Assembly: GCA_033065855.1 (NCBI GenBank)
Contig: JAVXUO010002939.1
Span: 56,661-120,660, forward strand
Length of the DNA stretch: 64,000 bases
Direction of reading: 5' to 3'
From: Escallonia rubra
Lineage: Eukaryota > Streptophyta > Magnoliopsida > Escalloniales > Escalloniaceae
The notes beneath the pieces were generated by a model. The model saw only the letters and a program-made list of their open reading frames with translations. It searched no databases and was not told where the DNA came from. A program made the translations under genes and the position numbers. Positions 35,656-53,400 of the stretch are shown here, piece after piece. Position 1 is the stretch's first letter; each line of letters starts with the position of its first letter.

Positions 35656-38600
35656 ATGGTGAAGACTGAAGAGAAAGAAAAGGAGGGCAAGAACCTGCTT
35701 GGCCCGCCCACCTTCAAGGAGATAGAGAAGGGTCGGTTCAGATGCGTGGAGACGGGCCACGAGCTGCCGGCCCACGCCAGGGACACCTACGCGGAGAGCA
35801 AGCACTGCCGGCTGGGCCTCATTGACGCCGCTCTGGCCCGCAACAAACCCCCTCTCAATATGTTTGAGCAAGACCCCTTCAGCCGGTTAGCCCTCAATCA
35901 CACTCCAACTTATGTGTGTGTGTGTGTGTGTGTGCTCGTTTTGCCTTGCTACTATTTGAAGTCAATTTGGCGTTTAGGTCAGAACATCGGTGGGGACGAA
36001 ATCATAAAACAGAGGGAATGGTATGTCAAAATTGTGTCTGAGCTTGATGGTATGAGTTACCCGATGTAGAAGGTTAAAATATTTTGTAATGAAAATGAAA
36101 TTGGAGGGGTTCATGGAGGATATGTTTGTGATTGAAAAGCATTTGGGTATGGTGGTTTCAAGATTTTTTAAGCTGATAATAGTTTTTGTCCGCGTTTCTT
36201 GCAGCTCAAAATTGACTTGTAAGCTGACAGGGCTTTCTGTGAATAAATCTGAGGAGCACATATGGAAGCATATCAATGGAAAACGTTTCTTGAATATGCT
36301 AGGTTCGTGTTCAAGCTATCATAGATTGGAACCCTTTTTGTTTATTTGTAGAGTGGTGGTTTTTTTCTAATGCAAAAGTTTACCATTTTTCCAAAACATC
36401 CAATATTGTCTACAGAGAAGAAAGAGGCTGAAAAGCAAACGCCAAATGGAATGATAGTAGAACAGAGTGAGCAGAAACCTGAAAAGGTTTCAAAGACTAA
36501 AGGAGATAAGTTAAAGAAGAAAAAGAAAAAGAAGCAAGAGCAGGACGTTAGTAAAATCATATCTGAAGTGCGGAATCCTTCTGACAAAGAAAGTGATTCT
36601 GAGGAGGATTACTTCTGGATGCCTCCTGCGGGAGACCGTTGGGACTTTGATGACGGAGGAGATCGATGGGGTTCGGGTTCAGAGGAGGAGCAGGAAATTG
36701 AGGATGCCTGTGCAGCAGGTATGTCCGAATCCGCAGGAGTTAAAAATGTTTCAGTTGACGTGTGTCGCTTGTTAGAATGATATACTTATTGAACTGCTAA
36801 TCTAAACATTAGAGTGCAATAGAATATTAACATCAGGAGTACATTCTCCTTCCTCAATAACTTGTTCAAGTTACAGGATTGTTGAGAAGGAACTCTCATG
36901 GACAGATGACACTTGATATCAGCTTATCTCCTTCCCGATAGTTTTCCAAATGAACTTTGTATATATTGCTTCCCCGGGCTGGTCTTCTTATGTCAACATG
37001 GGGTTAAATGGCTACCTTTCCACTGACCCTAGAACTATAGGCTTACTTCAACTACTACAGTAGCAATCCCACTGTTGTAGAAAATTGACACAATTTTCAA
37101 ACTAGTAAGGTATCCTTGGCGTGCTTAAAAGCGGCTGACCTATCATATGAATGATAGTACTGAGCTAAAGGAAGACTGGCGTTTCTCAGTCCTCCTTTAG
37201 CATTTGTTTGCCCTCTTCTAGCAGATCTAAAAGGCAGAATGTAATGAGTTCGAAGTACAATAGTTTTCAGGCCTATTTGGCAGATGATGAGTAAGATTGA
37301 TCAAGTGTGCTCTTAAAGTTTTTTAGAGCTTCAGGATTACTTAAGATCTCCATCAAGTTTGTTTTCCTTCGGAGGTGGCTTGGCTTAAGTTCTCACTCAA
37401 AGAAGAAATTGAAGCAGTTGCGAAGGAAAACATTACTGAAGAAGATTAATGTGGTGATGTCAGATACTGTTGGGTAAAGCTCTTGGCATCCTTTATGTTG
37501 AGGAGGAGAGAGTTACGGCCTTATTCACTGATACAGTTGTAAAATAAGATATGTATTGTGTATTGAAATCCTAATGTTGGATATCACTTATCATATCATA
37601 TTTCGTACAAAATTTCGTGTTGTGAGATACGGATCAATATTTTATATTAACTGAAGTAATACATAATAAGCGGCTACACCCACGTGGCCGTGTTCGCGAT
37701 CCACTTTTCGAGACACGTCTCTAAAATTTATGGTAAAATCGAATGGGTCTCTCCTCCAATGCTTCTTCACCCCATATACCTTGCCCATGCTCTGCCGGCA
37801 CCCCGAAACCGTGAAATGATCCATCGGCATCACCAGCGGTGCCTATTAACCCGTCATCAGCGCTGTGCCCATTAACCCGTCATCAGCACTGTGCCCATGC
37901 CCTGCCACACCTCCGGCTTTGTGACATGCTCCGCAGCCCTATGAACCATGCTTATGCTCCGTCGGGACCCAATGAAACAAAAACCAAATCAGAAAGCTCC
38001 TTAGCCACCGGACAATGTGAGATGATATGATCCACAGACTCCCCATTTATTGCAGATATCACACCACTTTACATAAATTTCCCCCTCCTATGCAGGTTGC
38101 CCAACAAGCACACCCTTTGAGGTACGCATTCCCAACTTATCTGCCAGGGGCAAGGGGCGGCAGCTTTGTTCGTCAACGTCGCGTAGAATGATCTTAGTGA
38201 AAAGCACCCATTCGCACCACCCCGCCAAAAACTCTTGTCCAACGCCCCCCCTCCTTCACTACTTGTGGTATAGATAACCGTAAAGAATTTCGATACATGC
38301 TCCAACTCCCAGTCTGGGAAATATGCCTGAAACGAGGAGACCAAGAGTGGTTTGCCTCCTCAGAGATTAGGTACTCGTCAATTAACACCTTTTCGTCACT
38401 GTAAACGACCCAGGGAAAGTTCATAAAGCCCCCAGTGGTCCAACAATTAGCGCACCTGAGCTCCGTCCTCCACTTGAAAGCGAAGCTGTGGCAAAAACTC
38501 CCACCCTCTACTACTGCCATTCCACAAGCTAAAGCATAACCCCTTGCTCCATCCCACTTATCAGACGTGGTAGCTGATTCGTTGTACTGAGGTAGTTCAG

Positions 38601-40241
38601 CTGTGAGCTGCCTGATATCACAAAGTATTGGTAAAGATCTCTCCAGCACTTCTCCGATATTCACATCACCAAACGAGAGATGTTTTCTGCTCGTGATTTG
38701 CTAGTGTATGCCTCCCCCTATTTTCCACTTCTATACGCGGGTAACCATCCACTACTAATATAGGTAGATAGCTCAGTAAAGAACATGAGCTGCAAACTTT
38801 CTTTTCGCCAATTTGTGTCATTCTGTAAGTATTTTGGTGCATTCTTCTTTCTTTTCTTGGTCTTTGGTGCTTTTTACTGCTTTTTTTGTCCTGAATCTTG
38901 ACCTCGAGATTCTTTGCCCTTCTCTCCATTTTCTCCTTCCTATCACTGCAGACTACCTTCTGACAAGCACATTAGAACAAAATTAGTGTCCATTGTTTTC
39001 TTTTTTTTTTTTGGGGGGGGGGGGGGGGCGGAGGACGGGGTTGTTGCTGGGGTAACACATGATAAGAAAGCATGGAACCAGAGATCTGCAGCAAGAACTT
39101 GGAAAGCTTTGTGGGATGCTTTTTAGGTTGTTTCAAGTTGCAAATGCCGTACTATATGTCACTTGGGTGATATATAGACATACGTTCATGAGCCTCCTCT
39201 GTGAGAAGCCTTTTATACTGCATGTTATTAACAGCTGGCCTGTTCACTCGGTGAGAACACTCCTCAAGAGTTCGTGAGGGTGTTGTGCACTGATGGCTGG
39301 AGTCAAGAGGTCGTCAGCCAAAGGCACTCTGTCTTGACCAAAATTACTCAGAAATCTCTTGCTCAGCAAGAGGTACTTGGAAGTAGCAACAACTTCGTGA
39401 TGTTAATGAAGTTAGTCAGTGTCGCATCATCTTTTGGGGTGTGTCGTTTGCAAAGACATGTGGGGGTGTATAGTTCGCAAAGATACCTTCCCACGTGATC
39501 AGCCAGTGCTTACCTCGCCTATTACTAGAAAAGCAACACAGAACAGAGAGCTTCACCCACCATTAGAGCGTTAGGTTCTTCCGAGCGGCATGTTCATTAC
39601 TTACCTGATATGGGCTGTCTCCCATATTCATCAGTACCTTGAATCTATCTTAATGTGCACGATGCCACGTCCTGTAAGCCATCCAATCACAATACTTCCT
39701 TCAGGAGATAAGTTCTCTCACGCTTCGTATGCTTGCAAGACTATTTTGGTACGATAAATTTTCTTGCCAAAGAAAAGTGGAACTAGGAAACTTGTCATAG
39801 TTGAGGACTTGTCAAACTATGTCTACATGTATACTCGTAAGTGTGCGACTCTTGGAAATGCATACCGAGTACCACACTCGGGGGTGACTAGGTTTTGCTG
39901 CACAGACTGCCTATATTATTACCTTCTCGTCAGCGAAGGTCCGTCCATATGATTACATGTCTTATTATTAAACTAGTGTCTTAACTTGATGGTATTTTCT
40001 TTTATCAGATGGTGCTTGTGAAGAGAGCAACAATGAAGCCAAGGACCTCTCCAAAAGGTATGGTTCGTTCTATTGTAGATTTGACACTTTTTTTTTGAAC
40101 GAACTTGCACTTTATATCTTATCTAGGGTCATTGTCTGCAGGACAAAGCGAATGTCTATAGAAATTGGACCCAGTAGCTTTGCCTCGAGGAAGAAGAAGA
40201 AGAAGACCGAATCCACAGTGAGCACCCAAGCTCAAGACTGA
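35656..40241 (+). CDS. SURF2: Surfeit locus protein 2 family
   Basis: SURF2 proteins are conserved, small, basic-acidic proteins with no firmly established biochemical activity. Exons: 35656-35885, 36205-36302, 36416-36718, 40009-40057 and 40142-40241 (TGA), 259 aa with matching phases. The N-terminal domain contains GRFRCVETGHELPAHA, CRLGLIDAAL and, across the first junction, SRSKLTCKLTGLSVN and EEHIWKHINGKRFLN, typical of the family. A lysine-rich segment (KKKKKKKQEQD) and a long acidic/Trp segment with DYFWMPPAGDRWDF follow. The C-terminus TKRMSIEIGPSSFASRKKKK is a conserved plant SURF2 tail and probable nuclear/nucleolar signal. Intron 4 is 3.3 kb and contains a LINE fragment; reading through it would stop after about 20 residues. 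Confidence 0.88.
35913..35934 (+). repeat. (TG)n microsatellite in SURF2 intron 1
   Basis: About eleven TG units, beginning 28 bp after the exon 1 donor. Confidence 0.9.
37640..38664 (-). mobile_element. LINE (L1-type) fragment, zf-RVT region, in SURF2 intron 4
   Basis: On the minus strand the segment encodes, with stops and shifts, the C-terminal part of a plant LINE polyprotein. DKWDGARGYAL, then SWSPRFR, then GCFSLRSFYATL, then WECVPQRVCLLG and finally SVDHIISHCPVAKEL follow the order of the zinc-binding (zf-RVT) domain after reverse transcriptase. The endonuclease and polymerase core are absent. It is antisense to the host gene SURF2 and contained within its fourth intron. Ends are approximate, and no poly(A) or target duplication was identified. 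Confidence 0.75.
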
Positions 40242-41692
40242 AGGAGTTGGGCCAACGATTAGCTGCGGGCCTTTATAACTTTGAAAAGTCGGGCTTTTGT
40301 AGCATCAAAAGACAAGGGGAGAGGTTGTGGGTTCTCCTTTTCAAGTTGTTTTTTATGCCTCTTTTTTGGCTGAGAAGTTAACGATGAAAGTATATGGAAT
40401 TCAATTCTCTATTGCTTTGCAGATCGGTGGCATTCAAATGTGCTTTTTAGCTTTTGAGTTTAGTTATTTGCTTTGCTGTTCATAGTGGTGGAAAACTTTC
40501 TTTAGGTTCACTTAGATCGCCAACTTCTTTCCCTTCTTTACTACAATTAGCTTATTTGTGAGTTTTTTTCAGGAAAGAAAAGAGGGGAAAAGAAAAGAAA
40601 GTGGCTCATTTCCTCTCTTTTTTTCTAGTTTGAGTCTTTTTAAGGAGAGAAAAATGATGAAAGTTTGGGTCTTTTTTGTCTTTAAATCTTTCTTCCTAAA
40701 ATTGGGAAGAAACGGAGTTTAAGGAAACTCTTAGAAATAATATTTTAATAATGCACATATTACCTTTGAAATTATGATGACTAAATTTTTAATGAATTTT
40801 AGGTCTTAGAGCTTTTACAAAAATCTATGATACCATTTATTAAAAACAAACAAAAGAAGTGGTGACTAGTTTCATCTCCTGCAATTTCATGTAAGAATTT
40901 CGAAAAGCCAAGGGTTTTATTTGGCTGTCACCCAAGAGGCGCAAACTTATTAGAAAAAAAAATATGAGAGGAAGTCTGCAATCTTAGGTAAGATTCCCGA
41001 GAAGTCGAGGGTTTTATTTGGCTGCCACCCAAGAGGCGCAAGCTCATGTTAGAAAAAAAATGACGAGAGGTTCAAATTGTCGCTGATAGGATATTTGGAT
41101 GTTAGAATTGACTCATGACTGATTGTTATGCTTTTGGTTTGACATTATTTAGATTTGGATGTTTGTAATCAACTCATGGTTAATTTGTGTGTTTTTTTGT
41201 TGTGGCATTAACCAGTGATATGAGACTTATTACATTATTATGATATAAACTTTATGTGATGTACTTGATGACCAATTTTTTTTTCCCGTCTAAATTATGT
41301 TCTTAGTTAAGATCATACTTTAAACTTTAAAGTCTTTGTTTGCATTAGCAAACTGTTGTATAAGGGTATATATGTACCGTTGTATCTTTTTTTGAACTCA
41401 CAAACTAAGGAAATGCTTTCATTTCTCTCTTAAACTCACAAATAAGAAGAGGAAAACTGTCTTCTCTTCTCTTAAAACTCGCAAAAGGCACGCAAAGAGG
41501 CAGACATGAGTGATCCATTCTTTCCATGCGTGCTCATTTGTTATTACTCTACTATGAGAACATGAACCACGGGTTCTCATCAGAGTTCTACAGGAAAGAA
41601 AGCTCTTTCTTCCAGTGAGGAAAAATGGAATAATCCGATTGTATGAAGATGAATATAAAGTAAAAGAATGTTCATTCCCGTTTCTACTATCC
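40242..41692. other. Intergenic between SURF2 and UKL 3' ends
   Basis: Convergent intergenic space holding both 3' UTRs. AT-rich; one direct repeat noted separately. No further gene recognised. Confidence 0.55.
40899..41068 (+). repeat. Short direct repeat, 100-bp period
   Basis: Two copies of a roughly 70-bp segment containing GGGTTTTATTTGGCTG and CACCCAAGAGGCGCAA, about 100 bp apart, each followed by an A-run and GAGAGG. Origin unknown; could be part of an old retroelement. Confidence 0.75.
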
Positions 41693-46092
<4,400 letters not shown>

Positions 46093-46580
46093 CCTCTCTG
46101 CGTACGGCACCAATGCACATCAACCACTGACAAATCTAAGACTCAAAAACAGCAAAAAAACAAAAGACATCGTCATTCGGACATCACGATTTCTTAGGAT
46201 CAAAAGGCATAAAGAATTGTCCTGAAATCGGTAAGTTGTTAGGGAGGCACATCTTATATGACCAGCTATTGTTCGAACTGCTTTCTTTTTATTGTCCAAA
46301 CAAAAATATCTACAGAAGCGTTGCAATTGGAGACGAGATCAATGTGGGTTTTGCCTGTGTACCTCTGTATTCAAGATGGAATCCAGTTCCTTAATGGCTT
46401 CTTGCTGCTATTAAGAGAGAGAGAGAGAGAGAGGATGGTGTTTAAGATTGCAGTTACAGTTTGCTTTGTATGGCAAGATGTGAAGAAGGGTGACGCAAAT
46501 AGCGCGAAAAGTGCATGTGTTAAATTAACATGTCACGAGGTCTTTTGTACTCTCAAAAAGGTTACTTTCGTTGCTATACG

Positions 46581-46846
46581 CGACAAGTTGAATCCAAGTA
46601 ATAATCCGTACTAAACTAGGTAAAATTCCGTGTTATGAGATATATAATATTTATTTATTCAGGTTCTAGTTGTAAAAAGTGGGAGAAGGGAGGTCATGAG
46701 TAACCCCCCCCCCCCCCGCGCGCGCGACAAGTTGAATCCAAGTAATAATCCGTACTAAACTAGGTAAAATTCCGTGTTATGAGATATATAATATTTATTT
46801 ATTCAGGTGCTAGTTGTAAAAAGTGGGAGAAGGGAGGTCATGAGTA
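46581..46846 (+). repeat. Direct duplication, 144-bp period, split by C14(CG)n
   Basis: 46581-46702 and 46725-46846 are nearly identical (CGACAAGTTGAATCCAAGTA ... GGTCATGAGTAA). The copies are separated by 14 C followed by alternating GC. It lies upstream of the UKL gene. Confidence 0.9.
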
Positions 46847-48116
46847 AAATGGTTAGAAGTCGTTGAGTGGGATGATTATACTTTTCCGTCAATTATATTT
46901 TAACAACTATTTATTTGTGATTAAAAAATAGAGAAAGTAACTTTTTGGTCAACTATATGTTACAACATATTTAGTTGTGGTTATGAAATAAAAGAAGTAT
47001 AGGAAAGAAAAGAAAAAGTTGAGGTTCGGAAGGCAATGAAAGTCTCAATCCATTCCAAATACATTGGGGATTGGGAACCTTCGATGTTTAGGTTTTTTGC
47101 AATTCAATTTTAGCAATTAGTTGTTTTGATCTTCTCATGACGTACTTTAATATTTTATTTCTATGGTATTGTAGAAGGGTAAATTTTGTACCAATCACAA
47201 ATTTGATAAGTTTTATTTATTTGTCTTTTAGAATAATTATTTATTGACAAATCGGAAGATGACACGTGTTTCCTAAAATATGAATATGATTAAAAGACTA
47301 ATTTGACAATGATTATTCTTGTAATTATTTGTTAGTATGTGATAATAGGGTGGTCTGGCCGATCAAAAGACATTTTTAGCCGAGGAGATACATTCTTAAA
47401 GCAACGCTCCTATTGGGTATTTGGGAGAAAACATACAAGTTAGAGACAAGTTTATTCTCTTAAGCCAAAGTCTTTTATTTTAAGTCAAAGTCTACTCTTT
47501 CAAAGTCAGAGCTCTGGCAAATTGAACGTACAATCTTCAAGTAAGAGAATACATTGGGGTGTAACTTGAGCTGAACAACCCGTTGACAACTTGTGTCAGC
47601 CTTACATTAATATGGTGTAAATTTAGTTTTATAGAGACCGTGGTGAAAATCAGCATCAAATTTTGAGCCCTTAAAATATATTAGGCATGAACAAAAACTT
47701 TTAAAAGTCCGCCCAACCTGTAGCTCATCCAACTTTTATACTATCAATTATATACAAATGTTAGTGCACACGATATATATTTTCTTCCTTTGATCTTTAG
47801 AATCCTCCAACTATATGGGTCTAGAGACCTTTAAAAATTTCTTTTATTATTATTGAATTAGACTTCTTAATAAGGTTTCAAAACTCTTCTTTTCTTTTTG
47901 TTTTTATTTTCTTCTAAAACTTTGTGTCTAAACTTGGGGTTGGGACATTTATAGAATCCAAGCTCAGGGATGAACCAAAAACCCATCTTCACCGGCAACA
48001 CGTCCAAACCTTTCTGAGTTTCAACGCCTATCCAACCACAAATCCATGAAAAATAATACAATCACCATCTCTATAACAATAAGTAAGAGCTCTTGAATGG
48101 AACAGTGGTACTATGT
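46847..48116. other. Intergenic, no gene recognised
   Basis: AT-rich. Short open frames have no family resemblance. Confidence 0.5.
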
Positions 48117-48121
48117 GTGCT

Positions 48122-49190
48122 TGTTAGATTATATATATTAATATGACAATTACATTTTTCCTATTGTTCTATGTTTAGATTATTTTAGAGTTCTCTTAAG
48201 TTCTATAGGATTCTTTTTTCTGTTATTTCTAATAGGATAGTTTTCTCTTACCTATATAAAGGCAAGTTTTATCAGCACTCTCGAATATAATTATCTTTTC
48301 TTTCACATTTTTTATCATAGTATCAGAGCCATACTATCCGCCGGTTTGAGAGTCTTTCAAATTTCTTTTTGCAAATTTCGGCGGACAACCTTCTGTCGTT
48401 CGCCCGGCCAACATGAGCGTTTGTTTCTTTTCGTGCTCTTCTTTTCTTTTTGAGTTTAGAATTTTGGTCTTTCTTTCTTGCCCTTTCTATACAGTAATTT
48501 TCGCTTATAATGAAATCCTAACCACCGCCCACTCTTGTTGTTTATCAACTCTAGCATATCTCTTTTGCTCAAATAAAAAAAATCTTAGTCTGCGGACCTC
48601 GCTCTGGGATTCTTGTCTTGTTTTTAGTCGCTGGACCTCAACCCGAAACCTTTATGGTTGTCGGATCTCACCCCGGGACTCCTGCCTTATTCTTAGTCGC
48701 CGGACCTCACCCCGAGACCTTTATCGTCATCGGACCTCACCCCGAGACTCCTGCCTTGTTCTTAGTCGCCAGACCTCACCCCGAGACCTTTATATGGTCG
48801 TCGGACCTCACCCCGAGACTTTATGATCGTTGGACTTCGCCTCGGAACTCTTGTATGTTCTTTCATCGCCGGACTCTACACATGGAATTCATCTCAACTT
48901 GAATCTCGCATAGTGCAACTAGTATCAAGACACCGCTCTGGACTTAACCTTCAAACTCAAGTTTGTTCTTTTTTACCAACTTGAGTTTGAGAGGGGATGT
49001 TAGATTATATATATTAATATGACAATTACTTTTTTTCTATTGTCCTATGTTTAGATTATTCTAGAATTCTCCTAAGTTCTATAGGATTTTCTTTTCTATT
49101 TCTAATAGGATAGTTTTCTCTTGCCTATATAAAGGCTTCATTGTACTCAGTTTTATCAATACTCTCTAATATAATTATATTTCTCTTCAC
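48122..49190 (+). mobile_element. TRIM-type LTR retrotransposon with 5-bp TSD
   Basis: Two LTRs of about 190 bp (48122-48306 and 48998-49190), each starting TGTTAGATTATATATATT, flank 690 bp. GTGCT precedes the first and follows the second LTR (48117-48121, 49191-49195), a 5-bp target duplication. TATCAGAGCC at 48321-48330 matches the initiator-tRNA-Met primer-binding site of copia elements, and GTTTGAGAGGGGA before the second LTR is a polypurine tract. The internal part lacks gag-pol. It is a terminal-repeat retrotransposon in miniature; both LTRs keep a TATA box (CCTATATAAAGGC). LTR divergence is visible (several substitutions, one 12-bp insertion). Confidence 0.92.
48600..48885 (+). repeat. 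Minisatellite inside the TRIM
   Basis: CGGACCTCACCCCGAGAC and close variants recur at alternating short and longer spacing (about 30-60 bp), joined by TCCTGCCTTGTTCTTAGTCG-type or CTTTAT-type spacers. The region remains open in two frames, producing repetitive peptides such as TSPRDSCL, but has no protein family. Confidence 0.8.
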
Positions 49191-49195
49191 GTGCT

Positions 49196-50481
49196 ATTGT
49201 TGGTGTTCCTACCGAGTGGTCTATGACGGGGTTGTGACAGAGCCAATTATGGCCAACGGTGAAAGGTGGCCGTCAAAATTACTAAAAAATCTGAATTTTC
49301 CATTCACGTAGATATTACCCAGACCGGCGCATGGGAAAACCGAGTTTTCGCCGGTGGAGATTGACTTGAGTTCAATTAGAGAGGGCGATGTGTTTGTTGT
49401 GAGGCAGGTGACGATGGTCGGTGGTAGTGATAACAATTGCTCGCTTTTGTGAATGATAGATGGTTTCGTCTTTCCTTTTTCGGTAGGTACAACTAATCGG
49501 CAAGAACTTCAAGGTTGACCATTCTAAAATAAATTTCAAACACCGTCTTAAACCTCAGGAGTTTCAGAATTAACTGATAAACCTCAAGGTGTTATGTACA
49601 AATCTTAGAAAAACTCCGAGTTTGGAATGCAATTAAACCTTCTCTAAAAAGGGGCAAACTTTTGTCAAACATACCTAGCAATTTTTTGGCCTCTATATCT
49701 TTATTCACTAAATATATTTAGCGCTTATTAGTTACCGTTATATGAGAATTGTAACCTCTTGTTACAAAACCGTTGAAATAGCCACTAACATTTTTTCATG
49801 AAAAAAGTGTACAAGCTGTTCAAGCTCATGTAACCTTCATTTTGCAGATTTCAACTTAACTCAGCCCCCACGTTCCAGAGATCACACAACATAAGATTAG
49901 CACAAATTTTCTTGGTCAATAGTGAAACCTGTAACAGAAACATTTCATACAATATAATCCAGAACACACGATGTAACATCCTTCTAGTTGCACATAAAGT
50001 AATGCTCATATGTTGTGTTTGATAGTTAATTTACAAATTATACCGAGTGGTAGCAGGTTATGTAATAGATCCCCTCGGGGCAAAAAATGAATCTCTCAGA
50101 AGTATCTAAGTACAAAAAAGGTGGCGCACAAAGCTCGGTTTAAATTTGGTACTTTTTGCTCACAGATATGTCTCTATTTCGCGCAAAAGCCAGTGAAAGA
50201 TGGACATACGAGGAGGGTCTTGTCCCGAAATTGCAACTGTAAATGGATCCACTCGCCTTGCCTTCTCATTCATGGGTAATCATGACTGCCAGAATGCAGC
50301 TGGAAGTAAATTCAATTCAAATCGAAGCGAAGTCATCATACTATGGCACAAGAATAACGCACAATGTACTGATGAAATCTAGTGTCCATCTCAAAAAACA
50401 CGAGTAGGTAGATTTCCAGCATATGAGCATGGGACACCGATAATGCAAAGACTTAGCATGTACCTCATGAACTAATCAGAT
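49196..50481. other. Intergenic, downstream of PMT gene
   Basis: No gene recognised. The right part should hold the 3' UTR of the minus-strand methyltransferase gene. Confidence 0.5.
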
Positions 50482-53400
50482 TCAAATCGTAGTAGCCTCA
50501 TCCCACAATTTTTTGCGTGCAAATAAAACTCTTTCTTCACTTAAGGAGAGAGAATCAGTCTTTGGTTCTACTTCCAATAACCATCCATCCCATCTCAATG
50601 CAGTCAAGAATTTCCGTATATAGTTTATGACTAAAGCTTTGTCTCTTACGATGACGAACCCATCTGGGCGTAAGATCCGATCCATTTCAATCAGTAGATC
50701 CTCTATGCTACAGCCACGATCCTCAATCTCTGAGAAAACTTTCCAGGCATGAAGTAGATCATAGGTGCGTGGATATGTCGAAAATGATTCGCACCTGCAA
50801 CAAAGATCAACACTTAATGCTAGACACCAACAATAACTTGGACAGAAAAATGCATTCATGTTCCCAGCAAGGATTGTGAGGAACAGATCGAAATGCAGAT
50901 AGGTGCTCGAGAGAATGATCTACAATTTGTCATATCACAAGCATTTAACTAAAATAAGAAATCTCCTATTCGGCTGCGAATCAATTGCCAACTCAAAAAG
51001 AATATTGCCAGACAGCACAAAAGGTTCCTACCAGCATAAACAGCGCAAATGGTGAGGCTAACTATGGTCCAAAATCTTCTGAACATTGAAGATCAGAAGA
51101 TGCACAATTTTGAACACTGGGACACCCAGCCGGCTTTCCATGGTCCTCAGAGGTTAAGGATACTGTATTAGACATTCGAAAAAAGCAAAACAGGGAAGCA
51201 AAATGATAGTCTATTTTTCGGTTCCATTCTGTCCTAGTTTCCAGGTTCCAAAGAGAGCTTAGAGGTAATATGAACAAGCATTTAGCTGAGCCAGAAATCA
51301 ACTAATGTTAACTCCAAGCTGAATAGACAAGTTTAGACAGCTGCAAACCTGCAGACAGAGCACTACCAAATGCATCCAACCAAAAGGAGTAGTAAATCAG
51401 ATAGTAGCCAGTAAGGGAAAAATAATCGAAGTGACCAACACAAGAATCCTGAAATCAATGTCAATATGCAGGAATAAAGCAGAGTCGTAAACATATTAGT
51501 TAAATGCTCACCAGTCGTGAACTGTTCCAATTAGTCCTCGATCATAGATAATCTTCAATCTGGAAGATGCATTGACAGGAGCGACATTCATCACCCAAAC
51601 ATCTTTATCCTTCAGAGCAGCAGAAAATCCGCCTAGGTTTGAGTTCATATCCATGACATTTCTAATTGAGTTTTTGTGAATAACTGATTTCATCTGCTTC
51701 CAGTACTCACTCACACGGTCATACCATATGCTCTGCATAAAGAATCTTTTAGTGACTGGAAAGTAGTATAAAGAAGAAGGGGATGATTCGAATGCCATCC
51801 AAAATCCACGTAGAGCTGTGTCTTGTGTTAAATTTAGTAACTTACAGTATCTTCTTGAAATTCTTTCGGACTGGTGCCAATTTCGTCAAGGCGAGGGGTT
51901 GCTGCTGTAAGCCTTTTTGGCCAAGGTTCTAGTCCACTCCCTTTTTCCCTGTGCACCTCTGTTTCAGAAATTCAACAAATCAGAATTAAAAAATGATATC
52001 AAGGCATGAACAATACTACACTTCAAGGAGGAGAAAACCAACAGAGCACATTGACTAGGATGTACAAACATAAAATTCAAGAAGACGTCCCTTGGTACAA
52101 AATCAAATGTATTATGAGAAAACAAATTTCTGACTGTCACATAAATAGCATTTTTCCATATGTTGTTCATTTAATTGGCACATTGAATTCCAACAAAAAA
52201 CATATAGATTACAGAATATCGACAACAGTATTCATTAGATCCTTATCAGACAATGTCACTTCCGCACGAATTTGAACACTAAAAAATTTGATGAAGTTGA
52301 GTACAGAGAAGGCACTTCTCAATTCAAAGGATGTGCCAGTCTTGCATTCTCTCTTCTGTCTCATAAATACCATTCTTTATACCTCTAAAAAACGCTACAT
52401 TCCCACTACCCTTAGAGAACGCAAAGAAAGACAACTTAACGATAGAACCTCTTTTAAGTGAATCAATGGAGTATCAATCAAATAACCAGAGTCATGTATA
52501 GATCACTTTCGTCAATTACTTCTTTGCATAAAAGATGACAATACATAAGCAGCAAAATGTTCTACTGTTTGCTGGGAGAGGGAAGTGGTAACTGCCTGGG
52601 ATGTTCATAATTTTGTTAAGGAGATGATAGCTTATTTCCCACAAGCTGCAAGCCAAGCCAGTAAATTTAGTACTTGTTACCAAAGCAGAATTTTTCGCTC
52701 CTCCAGTCAAACTTTTATTCCTATAACTGCCCGACTATTCTAGTCCTTAACTCTTAACATTCCAGGAGGTGGTGACTTCCCTAATAGCCGGTGAGTGCTA
52801 AACAAAGGGAAGGATTGAATTTTTCATACTGAACTCAAATCTAAGAACTCCCTCCACTCCGATTGGGCAAGGACAATGGTGTTACCAGGCTCCCCTTTGA
52901 ATTTGAATCTGACTATTGGTTGTTAGTATACATCGCATTCATATCAGAGCACCGCAAAGGCAGCCATTGAGGTACATTGCCACCTCAAACTCCCTACAGC
53001 AAAACCGGCATGGTTATTGAATTGTTTCCTTCTGACAGTGTTGCTTCCAGCAGAGAAGGTAGTAAGACAATTTGTTCTGTCTCTTACAATCTTAATCTTT
53101 CCCTTTCTCTTTGCATGCATTGATTGAGGCCTTCTTCCATTTGAAATTTGAGATATTATGGGCACCTAATCTACTTAAGAATCTCTATTCATGATGTCAT
53201 TCATTGAGATACCACTATAATTTGTAAATTTCGACCCATTCTTCTTATTCTGCTCTTTGAGCTATAACCTCTTGAGGCGACAACATCAGTACCTACAAAC
53301 TCAGAGGCACTAGCTCCTCTCAGAATCTCAGAGTTTGATTTTTACATGACTTATGATTAGAACTGGATTTATAAAACCTCAGTGTCTTTAGTAAATTATC

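Noticed and set aside
48413..48902. Two overlapping frames with repeated TSPRD/PHPET peptides
   Set aside because: Minisatellite inside a non-autonomous TRIM; no protein family.
49221..49436. Minus-strand 71-codon frame next to the TRIM
   Set aside because: No recognisable domain, splice sites or neighbours that would support a gene.
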